Notes: generated by a model from the letters alone, not told the origin. 16,644 bases of DNA from SZUA-181 sp964601765 (GCA_964601765.1 CAZROR010000035.1:1-16644); one strand, 5' to 3'; positions 1-6,661 are shown, counted from the stretch's first letter. A program made the numbers and translations.

Positions 1-2
1 AG

Positions 3-173
3 CTGAAGCCGGACGAGCGACTCGGTTTGGTTGAAATTTTAATAAGGAGCCTTGACGAACCAGACAAGAAGTTGAGTGAGATATGGGCCGAAGAGGCAGA
101 AAAGCGCCTAACTGCATACAGGGAGGGGCGATTGGAAGGTGTTCCAATGGAGGAAGTCTTTAAGGAAGACTGA
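3..173 (+). CDS. Addiction-module antitoxin, C-terminal part (5' end outside window)
   Basis: The reading frame is open from the window edge and gives the last 56 residues of a small acidic protein. It begins LKPDERLGLVEILIRSLDEP and ends in EGVPMEEVFKED. The pattern of a leucine-rich helix, an 'IW..EAEKRL.AYREGRLEGVP' segment and a short acidic tail is that of the 'putative addiction module component' antitoxins (TIGR02574 type), which pair with ParE/RelE-like toxins. A ParE-like toxin frame follows directly, and the TGA stop overlaps an ATG (ATGA), as in coupled toxin-antitoxin genes. It would neutralise that toxin by direct binding; this is inferred from the family. The N-terminus and promoter are not visible. 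It belongs to an integron cassette, judging from the attC-like site after the toxin. Confidence 0.7.
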   Translation: MKPDERLGLVEILIRSLDEPDKKLSEIWAEEAEKRLTAYREGRLEGVPMEEVFKED

Positions 174-462
174 TGAAAATCAGCAGATTGCTGATCAGGA
201 GTTGAAGGACTCGGTCCGTTATTATGAGCTGGAATATTCTGGCCTGGGCAGAAAGTTCAAAGACGAAGTAAGGATGGCGGTAAAAAGGATTGCTGCCTAT
301 CCAATGGCGTGGTCGGTAGAGCGCGGCGAGGTAAGAAAATGTCTGCTTCACAAGTTTCCATATAAACTCCTATATTCTGTAGAGTCGGATCACATTCTTA
401 TAATCGCCGTCGCACACCGGCACAGGAAGCCAGATTACTGGGTTGGGAGAAAAGAAACATAA
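139..462 (+). CDS. parE: ParE/RelE-family toxin, N-terminus uncertain (possible frameshift)
   Basis: This is a ParE/RelE-superfamily toxin. The core reads DSVRYYELEYSGLGRKFKDE, then VKRIAAYPMAW, FPYKLLYSVE and a C-terminal IAVAHRHRKPDYW, the usual order for plasmid-stabilisation ParE toxins that target gyrase or translation. The frame opens at GTG 139, which would overlap the antitoxin by 35 bases and add an unusual N-terminus. The natural coupled start, ATG 173 in an ATGA overlap, reads MKIS and then stops after 10 codons in the wrong frame. One extra base near 185-190 would join MKIS to ADQELKDSVRYYE, a normal family N-terminus. The gene may therefore be frameshifted and inactive, or start at a rare codon such as TTG 202. 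The stop codon overlaps the following attC R'' box, as is common in integron cassettes. Family assignment is firm; intactness is not. Confidence 0.65.
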   Translation: MFQWRKSLRKTDENQQIADQELKDSVRYYELEYSGLGRKFKDEVRMAVKRIAAYPMAWSVERGEVRKCLLHKFPYKLLYSVESDHILIIAVAHRHRKPDYWVGRKET

Positions 463-516
463 CAAGCCCATCAAGCCGACGCCACAAAACGGCGCGGCTT
501 GTGGGAAACGTTATAG
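457..516 (+). repeat. Integron attC recombination site (first cassette)
   Basis: A roughly 60-bp imperfect palindrome follows the toxin stop. The outer boxes are ACATAAC (457-463, R''-like) and GTTATAG (510-516, R'-like). The inner boxes are AAGCCGAC (473-480) and GCGGCTT (494-500). They pair as AAGCCG[A]CGCC with GGCGCGGCTT, leaving one unpaired A in the left arm. Such an extrahelical base is the strand-selection feature of attC sites. The loop is ACAAAAC, and CCCA/TGGG pair in the spacer. Length, box order and position just after a gene stop all fit an integron attC. Crossover would occur between G510 and T511. Confidence 0.75.
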
Positions 517-539
517 AAACACATGGCCTTCCGCTCATA

Positions 540-584
540 TTGACGGCCAGTCATAATATGGCACCATAAATGGACTGGAGGTGA
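540..584 (+). promoter_or_regulatory. phd-parE promoter/operator with nested symmetric inverted repeats and strong RBS
   Basis: Two inverted repeats share one centre (562.5): CCAGTC (547-552) with GACTGG (573-578), and inside it TATGG (557-561) with CCATA (564-568). Each is separated from the next by four bases. A TTGACG hexamer at 540-545 could be a -35 element, and CATAAT (552-557) or CATAAA (565-570) a -10. The right arm runs into the ribosome-binding site GGAGGTGA (577-584), five bases before ATG 590. This is the layout expected of an autoregulated Phd/YefM operator. It could also act as an RNA hairpin masking the RBS. Promoter hexamers are weakly supported; the symmetry is directly visible. 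Confidence 0.5.
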
Positions 585-589
585 GCGTT

Positions 590-862
590 ATGAAAATTTC
601 TACTGATATCAGGCCCGTATCATTCCTAAAGTCCAAAGCCGCTGATATGTTAAGGCAGGTGAATGAAACTCACAGGCCGATCATTATTACCCAGAATGGT
701 GAGCCGAGGGCTGTTCTTCAAGACCCTGAAAGTTATGAAAATATGCGTAATGCAATCGGGATACTGAAGCTCATATCTCAAGGAGAGGAAGATATCCTCA
801 ATGGAAAGATGAAGACACAAGATGAGGTGTTTTCAGATCTGGAGAAGCTGGCGGATTCTTAA
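590..862 (+). CDS. Phd/YefM-family antitoxin
   Basis: A 90-residue antitoxin beginning MKISTDIRPVSFLKSKAADM. The N-terminal half has the Phd/YefM DNA-binding fold signature: 'I.PVS.LK..A...L..V.ETH.PI.ITQNGEPRAVL.D...YE'. The C-terminal half (about 55-90) is the variable acidic segment that wraps the toxin. ATG 590 is chosen over GTG 581 because the GGAGGTGA ribosome-binding site sits five bases before it and overlaps the GTG. The toxin gene follows after three bases, so the two are co-transcribed. Phd-type antitoxins, alone or with their toxin, bind their own promoter, and the symmetric repeat just upstream is the likely target. Pairing with a RelE/ParE toxin rather than Doc is common for this family. 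Confidence 0.85.
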   Translation: MKISTDIRPVSFLKSKAADMLRQVNETHRPIIITQNGEPRAVLQDPESYENMRNAIGILKLISQGEEDILNGKMKTQDEVFSDLEKLADS

Positions 863-865
863 AGG

Positions 866-1198
866 ATGGCAAACGAATACAAGGTTTGCTGGGCTGAGGT
901 TGCAGAAGAAGACCTGAGGGCCATTATTGAGTATATCCGTGCAGATAACCCATCAGCGGCAAAAGCTAACCTTAAAAAAATCAGAAGCAAGATATCGAAT
1001 CTTCATTCCTTTCCACAAAGAGGGCGCGTTGTCCCCGAGCTTAAGGGATACGGTATTCTTCAATATCGAGAATTAGTGATTCCACCCTGGCGAGTGATTT
1101 ACCGCATATCAGAGTTTGACGTTTATGTATTGTCGGTAATTGATTCACGACGAAATGTCGAGGACATTCTGCTTGATCGGTTAGTAAGGAAGAGATAA
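866..1198 (+). CDS. parE: ParE/RelE-family toxin of the phd-parE cassette
   Basis: A 110-residue RelE/ParE-superfamily toxin. It shows the family order: an N-terminal strand (YKVCWAEVAEEDLRAIIEYI), two helices with 'NPSAAKANLKKIRSKISNLHSFPQRGRVVPEL', then the strand motif YRELVIPPWRVIYRI and a C-terminal 'VYVLSVIDSRRNVEDILLDRL'. The 'E..I.PWRVIYRI...VYVL.VID.RR' pattern is typical of ParE-like plasmid-stabilisation toxins. It starts three bases after the antitoxin stop with AAAGG just before the ATG, so translation is probably coupled. The attC site begins immediately after its stop. Whether it poisons gyrase (ParE) or cleaves mRNA (RelE) cannot be decided from sequence alone. The frame is intact, unlike the toxin of the preceding cassette. 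Confidence 0.85.
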   Translation: MANEYKVCWAEVAEEDLRAIIEYIRADNPSAAKANLKKIRSKISNLHSFPQRGRVVPELKGYGILQYRELVIPPWRVIYRISEFDVYVLSVIDSRRNVEDILLDRLVRKR

Positions 1199-1270
1199 TG
1201 CCAACAATCACATCCAGCCGACCGCTCAGCCGCTTCGCGGTTTCGCGTCGGCTGAGCCTGGCCGTTAGCG
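1199..1270 (+). repeat. Integron attC recombination site (second, terminal cassette)
   Basis: A 72-bp palindrome directly follows the parE stop. The left end TGCCAAC (1199-1205) and right end GTTAGCG (1264-1270) match R'' and R' boxes. CAGCCGAC (1215-1222) pairs with GTCGGCTG (1247-1254), with a small CCGC/GCGG hairpin (1230-1233 and 1237-1240) inside. A competing pairing, CTCAGCCG (1225-1232) with CGGCTGAG (1249-1256), is also perfect. The '..CCAAC.. AGCCGAC .. GTCGGCT .. GGCCGTTAGCG' pattern is close to that of chromosomal integron attC sites in gammaproteobacteria. The remaining 92 bases before argG hold a small palindrome GGATG-GCG-CATCC (1308-1320) and no convincing promoter. Confidence 0.75.
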
Positions 1271-1362
1271 GCAACATCGGCGTGGTTTGCTGTGGGCCAA
1301 GCATGTAGGATGGCGCATCCCGTGGCTGCGGGTATCTGAAACCGACCAGATGAGGCAGACCG

Positions 1363-2582
<1,220 letters not shown>

Positions 2583-2586
<4 letters not shown>

Positions 2587-3224
2587 CATATGCACGCATT
2601 ACCCGCCTGATTCACCTGTTTCTGGCTATTTTCGTTACGCTGCAGCTGGCCGGTGGCGAGCTGATGGATGTACCCGGTGCAGGCGAGGAGCATGAAGCTG
2701 CCAGCATCGTCGCTAAGGCTGTGGCCCATGAAGCTGAAGAGCGGGTCGAGGCCGGAGAAAGCCTGTTGTTTGAAGTGCATGAGTACGTCGGGCTGTTTCT
2801 TGTCCTGCTGGTGCTGGCCCGCTGGATTTGGGGGTTTACATGGCAAGGCAATGCAAACTGGCGCACGCTGTTTCCATGGCTCACGACCGAAGGCCGCAGG
2901 GAGCTTGTGGATGATCTCAGGCGTGAGCCGGCCGACTGGCTGCGGGGTAGGCTGCCCGAGCCATCCGGGCACGACGCCATTGCCAAGACGGTACACGGCC
3001 TGATGATTCTCACGGTCACGGGGATGGCGGCCACCGGCCTGGCGCTGTATTTCGGCTGGAACGAGCATGGGAAGCAGACCGGGCTGATCGAGGCTATCGG
3101 TGAGGTTCATGAGACGCTGTCGATCATGATGTGGGTGCTGCTGGGTGGGCATGTGTTCATGGCGCTGTGGCATCAGGCGCTCGGCCACGATGTGCTCGGC
3201 AAGATGTTTTCACTGAAACGCTAG
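2583..3224 (+). CDS. Cytochrome b561-like diheme membrane protein
   Basis: A 213-residue membrane protein of the bacterial cytochrome b561 / Ni-Fe hydrogenase b-type superfamily. Four hydrophobic segments are visible, near 9-24, 66-83, 136-157 and 176-197. Candidate heme-ligand histidines lie at H11, H66, H138, H176, H190 and H197. A charged loop (31-58) follows segment 1, and a longer cytoplasmic-type loop (90-130) follows segment 2. It would pass electrons between quinones and periplasmic or soluble partners. The start is GTG, overlapping the argG stop, with AGGGA just upstream. arsR follows after 12 bases, so the gene bridges an arginine gene and the arsenic genes. No partner cytochrome c or dehydrogenase is nearby, so its donor and acceptor are unknown. 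Confidence 0.8.
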
Positions 3225-3236
3225 CCCGGATTTTTC

Positions 3237-3563
3237 ATGAGAGCCATGCAAATTGCCGGGGTGTTTAAGGCACTGGGCGATCCTGTTCGCCTGCGTCTTT
3301 TTCATCTGCTGTCGATTAGTGATGAGCTGTGCGTCTGCCACCTGACAGCCGCGCTTGAGCTGCCGCAAAGCACGGTCTCGCGCCATCTTGGCATGTTGCG
3401 TCATGCGGGCCTTGTGGAAACACGGCGTGACGGCAAATGGATGCACTACCATCTGAACAGCGGCATGGCCAGTGAATTGGCAACGCTGGTTTCCGACTCT
3501 TTTGCGGATGATATCTTTCAGAAGGACAGGGCGCGGCTCACCGCGGCGCTGGAACAGCTATAA
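3237..3563 (+). CDS. arsR: ArsR-family arsenite-responsive repressor
   Basis: A 108-residue winged-helix repressor of the ArsR/SmtB family. The start 'VFKALGDPVRLRLFHLL' and recognition helix 'LPQSTVSRHLGMLRHAGLV' (43-60) are typical. ELCVCHL (30-36) contains the C-x-C pair (C32, C34) at the position that binds As(III) or Sb(III) in classical ArsR, so arsenite should release it from DNA. ATG 3237 is used here, but ATG 3246 gives 'MQIAGVFKALGDP' and may be the true start; neither has a strong RBS. It lies 12 bases after the cytochrome gene and is followed by a 55-base gap holding its probable operator and then acr3. It likely controls acr3-arsC and only indirectly itself. Confidence 0.92.
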   Translation: MRAMQIAGVFKALGDPVRLRLFHLLSISDELCVCHLTAALELPQSTVSRHLGMLRHAGLVETRRDGKWMHYHLNSGMASELATLVSDSFADDIFQKDRARLTAALEQL

Positions 3564-3566
3564 CAA

Positions 3567-3612
3567 TTTATTTATCCGGATAAACGGATATGATGCGCCG
3601 GGTCTCAGGAGG
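3567..3612 (+). promoter_or_regulatory. ArsR operator and acr3-arsC promoter with strong RBS
   Basis: The gap after arsR contains TATCCG-GATAAA-CGGATA (3573-3590), an inverted repeat with six-base arms and spacer. It overlaps a perfect 14-bp palindrome TTTATCCGGATAAA (3571-3584). A good -10 hexamer TATGAT lies at 3589-3594, with a weak -35 (TTTATT, 3567-3572) sixteen bases upstream. A repressor bound to the repeat would cover the promoter. The predicted start near 3601 leaves a short leader holding AGGAGG (3607-3612), six bases before the acr3 ATG. This fits the standard arsenite-release model. The repeat and -10 are seen directly; ArsR binding is inferred. Confidence 0.6.
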
Positions 3613-3618
3613 CGCTCC

Positions 3619-4680
3619 ATGTCCGATGAAAGGCGACGTATCGGCTTTTTTACCCGCTATCTCACAGTTTGGGTGTTTCTTTGTATCATTACCGGCATCG
3701 GGCTTGGCTCGCTGCTCCCCTCCGCCTTTCATGTTCTCGGTAAAATGGAGATTGCCCATATCAACCTTCCGGTAGCCATGCTCATCTGGGCCATGATTCT
3801 TCCCATGCTCCTGAAGATCGATTACTCGGCCCTGCATGAAGTCTGGCATCACCGACGCGGCATCGGTGTGACGCTGGCAGTCAACTGGCTCGTCAAGCCG
3901 TTCTCGATGGCCCTGCTCGGCTATGTGTTTCTGCAAGTGCTGTTTGCTGACTTTCTGGATGTGGCCAGAATCCCTGAATATATCGCCGGGGTTATCCTGC
4001 TGGCTGCCGCACCCTGTACGGCCATGGTCTTTGTCTGGTCGCGGCTGACCGATGGCCATCCGCAGTTCACGTTAAGCCAGGTAGCGCTGAACGACGTCAT
4101 CATGGTTTTCGCCTTTGCCCCGATTGTCGGCCTGCTGCTCGGCGTTGCCTCCATCAGCGTACCATGGGAGACGCTGTTTCTTTCCGTATTGCTGTATATC
4201 GTCATCCCGGTGGCCATTGCCTGTGCCGGCCGCAGGATGCTGCTCGCCCGAAACAGGCTGGATGACGTGCTGCATATGATGGATCCGGTCTCAATGGCGG
4301 CACTGCTTGTGACCGTGGTGTTGTTGTTCGGTTTCCAGGGTGAGCAGATCATCCGCCAGCCTCTCGTGATTCTGCTGCTTGCCATTCCAATCACGGTGCA
4401 GGTGTACTTCAACTCGATGCTGGCCTACTGGCTGAACCGCAGACTGGGTGTTGCGCATGAGGTGGCCGGACCATCGGCATTGATCGGTGCCTCGAACTTT
4501 TTTGAGCTGGCGGTAGCCACGGCCATCGCCCTGTTCGGTTTCGAGTCCGGCGCCGCACTGGCCACCGTGGTTGGTGTACTCGTCGAGGTGCCGGTGATGC
4601 TGTCGGTGGTTGCCATCGTCAACCGTACGAAAGTCTGGTATGAATCGCCCGTGAAGACAGCGATGGTCAGGCTCTCGTGA
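3619..4680 (+). CDS. acr3: Arsenite efflux transporter, ACR3 family
   Basis: A 353-residue inner-membrane exporter that expels As(III) using the proton-motive force. It has about ten hydrophobic segments. The hallmark is AAPCTAMVFVWS with C133, the conserved thiolate needed for arsenite transport in ACR3. The helix 'ASNFFELAVATAIALFG' and the later EVPVML are also family landmarks. The frame is open further upstream to 3472, overlapping arsR, but ATG 3619 is clearly the start: it has a perfect AGGAGG and begins MSDERRRIGFFTRYLTVW. The TGA stop overlaps the GTG of arsC (GTGA), so exporter and reductase are co-translated. It belongs to the ACR3 rather than the ArsB family. Confidence 0.95.
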   Translation: MSDERRRIGFFTRYLTVWVFLCIITGIGLGSLLPSAFHVLGKMEIAHINLPVAMLIWAMILPMLLKIDYSALHEVWHHRRGIGVTLAVNWLVKPFSMALLGYVFLQVLFADFLDVARIPEYIAGVILLAAAPCTAMVFVWSRLTDGHPQFTLSQVALNDVIMVFAFAPIVGLLLGVASISVPWETLFLSVLLYIVIPVAIACAGRRMLLARNRLDDVLHMMDPVSMAALLVTVVLLFGFQGEQIIRQPLVILLLAIPITVQVYFNSMLAYWLNRRLGVAHEVAGPSALIGASNFFELAVATAIALFGFESGAALATVVGVLVEVPVMLSVVAIVNRTKVWYESPVKTAMVRLS

Positions 4681-5096
4681 GTGGCGGCATGCGCGTGCTG
4701 TTCCTCTGCACCGGCAATTCATGCCGCTCGCAGATGGCCGAGGGCTGGCTCCGTCATCTGGCGGGCAACCGCTTTGACGTGTTTTCAGCCGGTATCGAGG
4801 CACATGGGCTGAACCCGCGTGCCGTGGCGGTCATGGCCGAGGCGGGCGTGGACATCTCCGGCCAGGCGTCTGAAGTGCTCGACCCGGAACTGCTGGGTTC
4901 CGTTGACCTGCTGATCACGGTCTGCGGCCATGCGGATGCGCATTGCCCCGCCGTGCCCGCCACATGCGAGAGGCAGCACTGGCCGTTTGATGATCCAGCC
5001 GGCGCGACCGGTACGGAGGCGGAAATCATGGCCGAGTTCCGCCGCGTGCGCGATGCGATCCGCGCGCGCGTCGAGCGCTTTGTCTCCGGTATCTGA
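4677..5096 (+). CDS. arsC: Arsenate reductase, LMW protein tyrosine phosphatase type
   Basis: It reduces As(V) to As(III) for export by the adjacent Acr3. The fold is that of low-molecular-weight tyrosine phosphatases: the P-loop CTGNSCRS (C11 to R17) binds arsenate and WPFDDPA (102-108) carries the general-acid aspartate. Redox cysteines C83 and C90 in VCGHADAHCP form the disulfide relay seen in thioredoxin-coupled ArsC of the S. aureus pI258 type, so thioredoxin is the expected reductant. It is not the glutaredoxin-type ArsC of E. coli. GTG 4677 overlaps the acr3 stop; an in-frame ATG at 4689 (MRVLFLCTGNS) is an equally possible start. It ends four bases before a convergent gene, with no terminator between them. 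Confidence 0.93.
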   Translation: MSGGMRVLFLCTGNSCRSQMAEGWLRHLAGNRFDVFSAGIEAHGLNPRAVAVMAEAGVDISGQASEVLDPELLGSVDLLITVCGHADAHCPAVPATCERQHWPFDDPAGATGTEAEIMAEFRRVRDAIRARVERFVSGI

Positions 5097-5100
5097 GCGA

Positions 5101-5670
5101 TTACATCCACATCAGCGAGACAACGCCCCAGTAAGCCAGGTACAGGAGCAGTACGCACAAAACACCCCGCCTCAACGTGCGGCCTTCTTCCTCTCGCAGC
5201 AGCCAGGCGGCGCCTGCAAGTACTGCCACGAACTCGATGCCGCCGATGATCTGGCCATGCCAGGCCGGGTTCCAGTAAGACACCGGGCTGTGGAACTGCC
5301 AGTCTGAAAATGGAAAGAAATGACGATGTGCATCGTTGTGATGCAGCGGAAAGTCGAAGCAGCTGTGCAGGAACATGCTGCCGACAAACGCCGTGACGGC
5401 GCGTATCCGCAACTTCCAGGCAACAAGCCAGGCCAGGGTGATCAGGGGAAACGAGTGGAAGATATCGAATAGGGTCTGCCAGCCGGGGTCGAAATAACCA
5501 TTGTGCCAGATGCTACGCTCAGACAGCCCGGCAGAACGGGACCAGAGATAAAATGCGAACATCGGCGCATCCGGCACCAGAGCACCTGTGATAATGGCCA
5601 GCGCATGCCGGTTTCGCGCCTCCCGGCGAAACAGGACGAGGTTGATGATGGCATGGGCCGGTGTGTTCAC
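5101..5670 (-). CDS. YdjM-like predicted membrane-bound metal-dependent hydrolase
   Basis: A 189-residue membrane protein starting MNTPAHAIINLVLF, the typical opening of the YdjM/PF04307-like family often mis-named CobQ. Conserved polar residues sit at membrane edges: LVPDAPMF (31-38), IFHSFPL (70-76) and 'GSMFLHSCFDFPLHHNDAHRHFFPF', where histidines and aspartates could bind metal. Hydrophobic segments lie near 23-42, 72-88, 91-104, 141-157 and 169-188. The biochemical role of the family is unsettled. The start is GTG because no ATG or TTG lies between it and an in-frame TAG four codons upstream; no strong RBS is visible. It converges on arsC and diverges from the TIGR04073 gene, so it is probably a single-gene unit. 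Confidence 0.7.
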   Translation of the reverse strand: MNTPAHAIINLVLFRREARNRHALAIITGALVPDAPMFAFYLWSRSAGLSERSIWHNGYFDPGWQTLFDIFHSFPLITLAWLVAWKLRIRAVTAFVGSMFLHSCFDFPLHHNDAHRHFFPFSDWQFHSPVSYWNPAWHGQIIGGIEFVAVLAGAAWLLREEEGRTLRRGVLCVLLLYLAYWGVVSLMWM

Positions 5671-5801
5671 GCTCAGAGCCTATGCCTTGTCAGCATGGAG
5701 TTCACCCTACGGTGCACGGGTAATAATTCTCGCGGTGACACGATCAATTCTGCGTTCCTCCGGTATCCCCGGGGGGGGGATCTGCGGACAAGGAGGCTCT
5801 C
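5671..5801. promoter_or_regulatory. Divergent intergenic region with G9 tract and strong RBS
   Basis: This gap separates two genes transcribed away from each other. On the plus strand AATAAT (5722-5727) resembles a -10 box, with no good -35. On the minus strand a TTGATC / TATTAC pair with a 16-base spacer is a weak candidate for the YdjM-like gene. A run of nine G (5771-5779) preceded by four C lies eleven bases before AAGGAGG (5790-5796), the RBS of the downstream gene. The G run is inside the likely 5' leader, where length changes could alter expression. Confidence 0.35.
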
Positions 5802-6158
5802 ATGTTACGCAGCATTCAACGCATATCGCTTGCCGGCCTGCTGATGCTTGCACTCAGCCCATCGCTGTACGCGGCGGATGGCTACGGCTCACAGGTCGGA
5901 GATAAATTTGGCCGGGGACTCGGTAATACTGCCGGTGGCTGGCTTGAAGTTCCGAGGAATGTCGTGGCTGAAAGCCGCGCCAGCAATGTAGCCGTCGGCC
6001 TGAACTGGGGTACGGTGAAAGGCGCCTTCCATGCCGTGGGGCGCACGGCGGTAGGTGCTGTTGAGCTGGGGACCTTCTTTGTTCCGAATGATGAAATTGT
6101 CCACCCGACCTATGCGTGGAGCACACCCGACTGCGAAACCACCTACGGCTCGAGATAG
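5802..6158 (+). CDS. Exosortase system-associated secreted protein, TIGR04073 family
   Basis: A 118-residue exported protein. A signal peptide is clear: basic start, hydrophobic core LAGLLMLALSP, and likely cleavage after A24 (SLYA|ADG). The mature part reads KFGRGLGNTAGGWLEVPRNV, then 'NVAVGLNWGTVKGAFHAVGRTAVGAVELGTFF' and ends with a tyrosine-containing tail. This matches the TIGR04073 pattern (RGL.N...GW.E.P, GL..G..KG....RT..G..E..TF). The family is found mostly in bacteria with exosortase/PEP-CTERM and exopolysaccharide systems; its molecular role is unknown. It starts at ATG 5802 with AAGGAGG five bases upstream. No exosortase gene is nearby. A T-tract hairpin about 110 bases downstream may end its transcript. 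Confidence 0.8.
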   Translation: MLRSIQRISLAGLLMLALSPSLYAADGYGSQVGDKFGRGLGNTAGGWLEVPRNVVAESRASNVAVGLNWGTVKGAFHAVGRTAVGAVELGTFFVPNDEIVHPTYAWSTPDCETTYGSR

Positions 6159-6177
6159 ACGATATACGCTCAGCCAC

Positions 6178-6211
6178 GCCCCGTCGCTGCGGTATCCTGC
6201 AACGGCGGGGC
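6178..6211 (+). other. GC-rich stem-loop downstream of the TIGR04073 gene
   Basis: GCCCCGTCG (6178-6186) can pair with CGGCGGGGC (6203-6211) across a 16-base loop, with one G-U pair. No T-run follows, so it is not a classical terminator. It may protect the 3' end of the TIGR04073 mRNA. The rest of the 230-base gap is described under the terminator and the leader. Confidence 0.35.
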
Positions 6212-6268
6212 AAGGGCGCGGATCTTCTGGTCTGTCTGACCCGCGCGAATCCCGATAATAATCCTTGG

Positions 6269-6285
6269 CCCGCGACGGGTTTTTT
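6269..6285 (+). terminator. Possible rho-independent terminator of the TIGR04073 gene
   Basis: CCCG-CGA-CGGG is followed by six T. The four-base stem is short. A second CCCG at 6251-6254 offers an alternative partner with a larger loop. The T-run immediately after the stem supports termination. It also lies between the hexamers TTGGCC (6265-6270) and TATAGG (6287-6292), which could be the promoter of the next gene. Confidence 0.45.
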
Positions 6286-6298
6286 CTATAGGGTGCGA

Positions 6299-6388
6299 TG
6301 CCCTGTTCCTCAGATGACATCTGAGAGGCAGGTAGGTGGTTGCCATAAGGCGGCTGCCTGTATTTAACCTAGGAGATAAGAGTATATC
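6299..6388 (+). promoter_or_regulatory. Structured 5' leader of the RRM protein gene
   Basis: Between a possible promoter (TTGGCC 6265-6270, TATAGG 6287-6292, spacer 16) and the RRM start lies a leader of about 90 bases with two inverted repeats. The first is perfect: CTCAGATG-A-CATCTGAG (6309-6325). The second pairs AGGCAG (6326-6331) with CTGCCT (6354-6359). An AGGAG element (6371-6375) then stands 13 bases before the ATG, with AAGAG closer. The first repeat could be a DNA operator or an RNA hairpin; no T-run follows, so it is not a terminator. Autoregulation by the RNA-binding product or temperature control is possible but inferred. Confidence 0.4.
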
Positions 6389-6661
6389 ATGAAGAGCATT
6401 TATGTGGGCAATCTGCCCTTTAGCGCCACCGAAGACGAAATCAGGGATCTGTTTGGCCAGCATGGCGCTGTTGAGTCCGTGAAGCTGATTGCCGACCGCG
6501 AGACGGGACGTCCGCGCGGTTTCGGTTTTGTGGAAATGGAAGATGAAGGCGCCGAGGCTGCAATCGAGGCGCTGGATGGCAACGAATACGGCGGGCGCAG
6601 CCTGCGCGTCAACGAGGCGCGTCCAAGGCAGCCCCGTTCCAACGAAGGCAGGCGCTGGTAG
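6389..6661 (+). CDS. Single-RRM RNA-binding protein
   Basis: A 90-residue protein made of one RNA-recognition motif and a short basic tail. RNP2 is IYVGNL (4-9) and RNP1 is RGFGFVEM (43-50), with the aromatic residues that stack on RNA present. The sequence between (FSATEDEIRDLFGQHGAVES) is the usual first helix and turn. The tail after residue 78 (RPRQPRSNEGRRW) is rich in arginine, as in bacterial Rbp proteins, which are often cold-induced and bind mRNA. It acts in the cytoplasm as an RNA chaperone or translational regulator; the targets are unknown. It stands alone between an upstream T-tract hairpin and a strong terminator, so it is monocistronic. Confidence 0.92.
   Translation: MKSIYVGNLPFSATEDEIRDLFGQHGAVESVKLIADRETGRPRGFGFVEMEDEGAEAAIEALDGNEYGGRSLRVNEARPRQPRSNEGRRW

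Larger units (their letters stand above)
511..1264 (+). mobile_element. Integron gene cassette carrying phd-parE
   Basis: The segment between the crossover points of the two attC-like sites is a unit of about 754 bp with its own promoter region, an antitoxin gene, a toxin gene and a terminal attC. Both genes point toward the attC, the standard cassette orientation. Toxin-antitoxin cassettes with their own promoters are well known in sedentary chromosomal integrons, where they are thought to stabilise the array. The cassette is clearly more AT-rich than argG beyond it, which supports separate origin. The integrase gene and attI site are not in the window and would lie to the left. This appears to be the last cassette before conserved chromosomal DNA. 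Confidence 0.7.

Noticed and set aside
1287..1311. TTGCTG and TAGGAT as an argG promoter
   Set aside because: The spacer is only 13 bases, too short for a sigma-70 promoter.
1308..1320. GGATG-GCG-CATCC palindrome as a third attC or REP element
   Set aside because: It is too short, has no R'/R'' boxes and is seen only once.
3472..3618. A 49-residue N-terminal extension of acr3
   Set aside because: It overlaps arsR and the operator; ATG 3619 has a perfect AGGAGG.
6309..6325. Perfect palindrome read as a transcription terminator
   Set aside because: No T-run follows, and it lies in the likely leader of the next gene.
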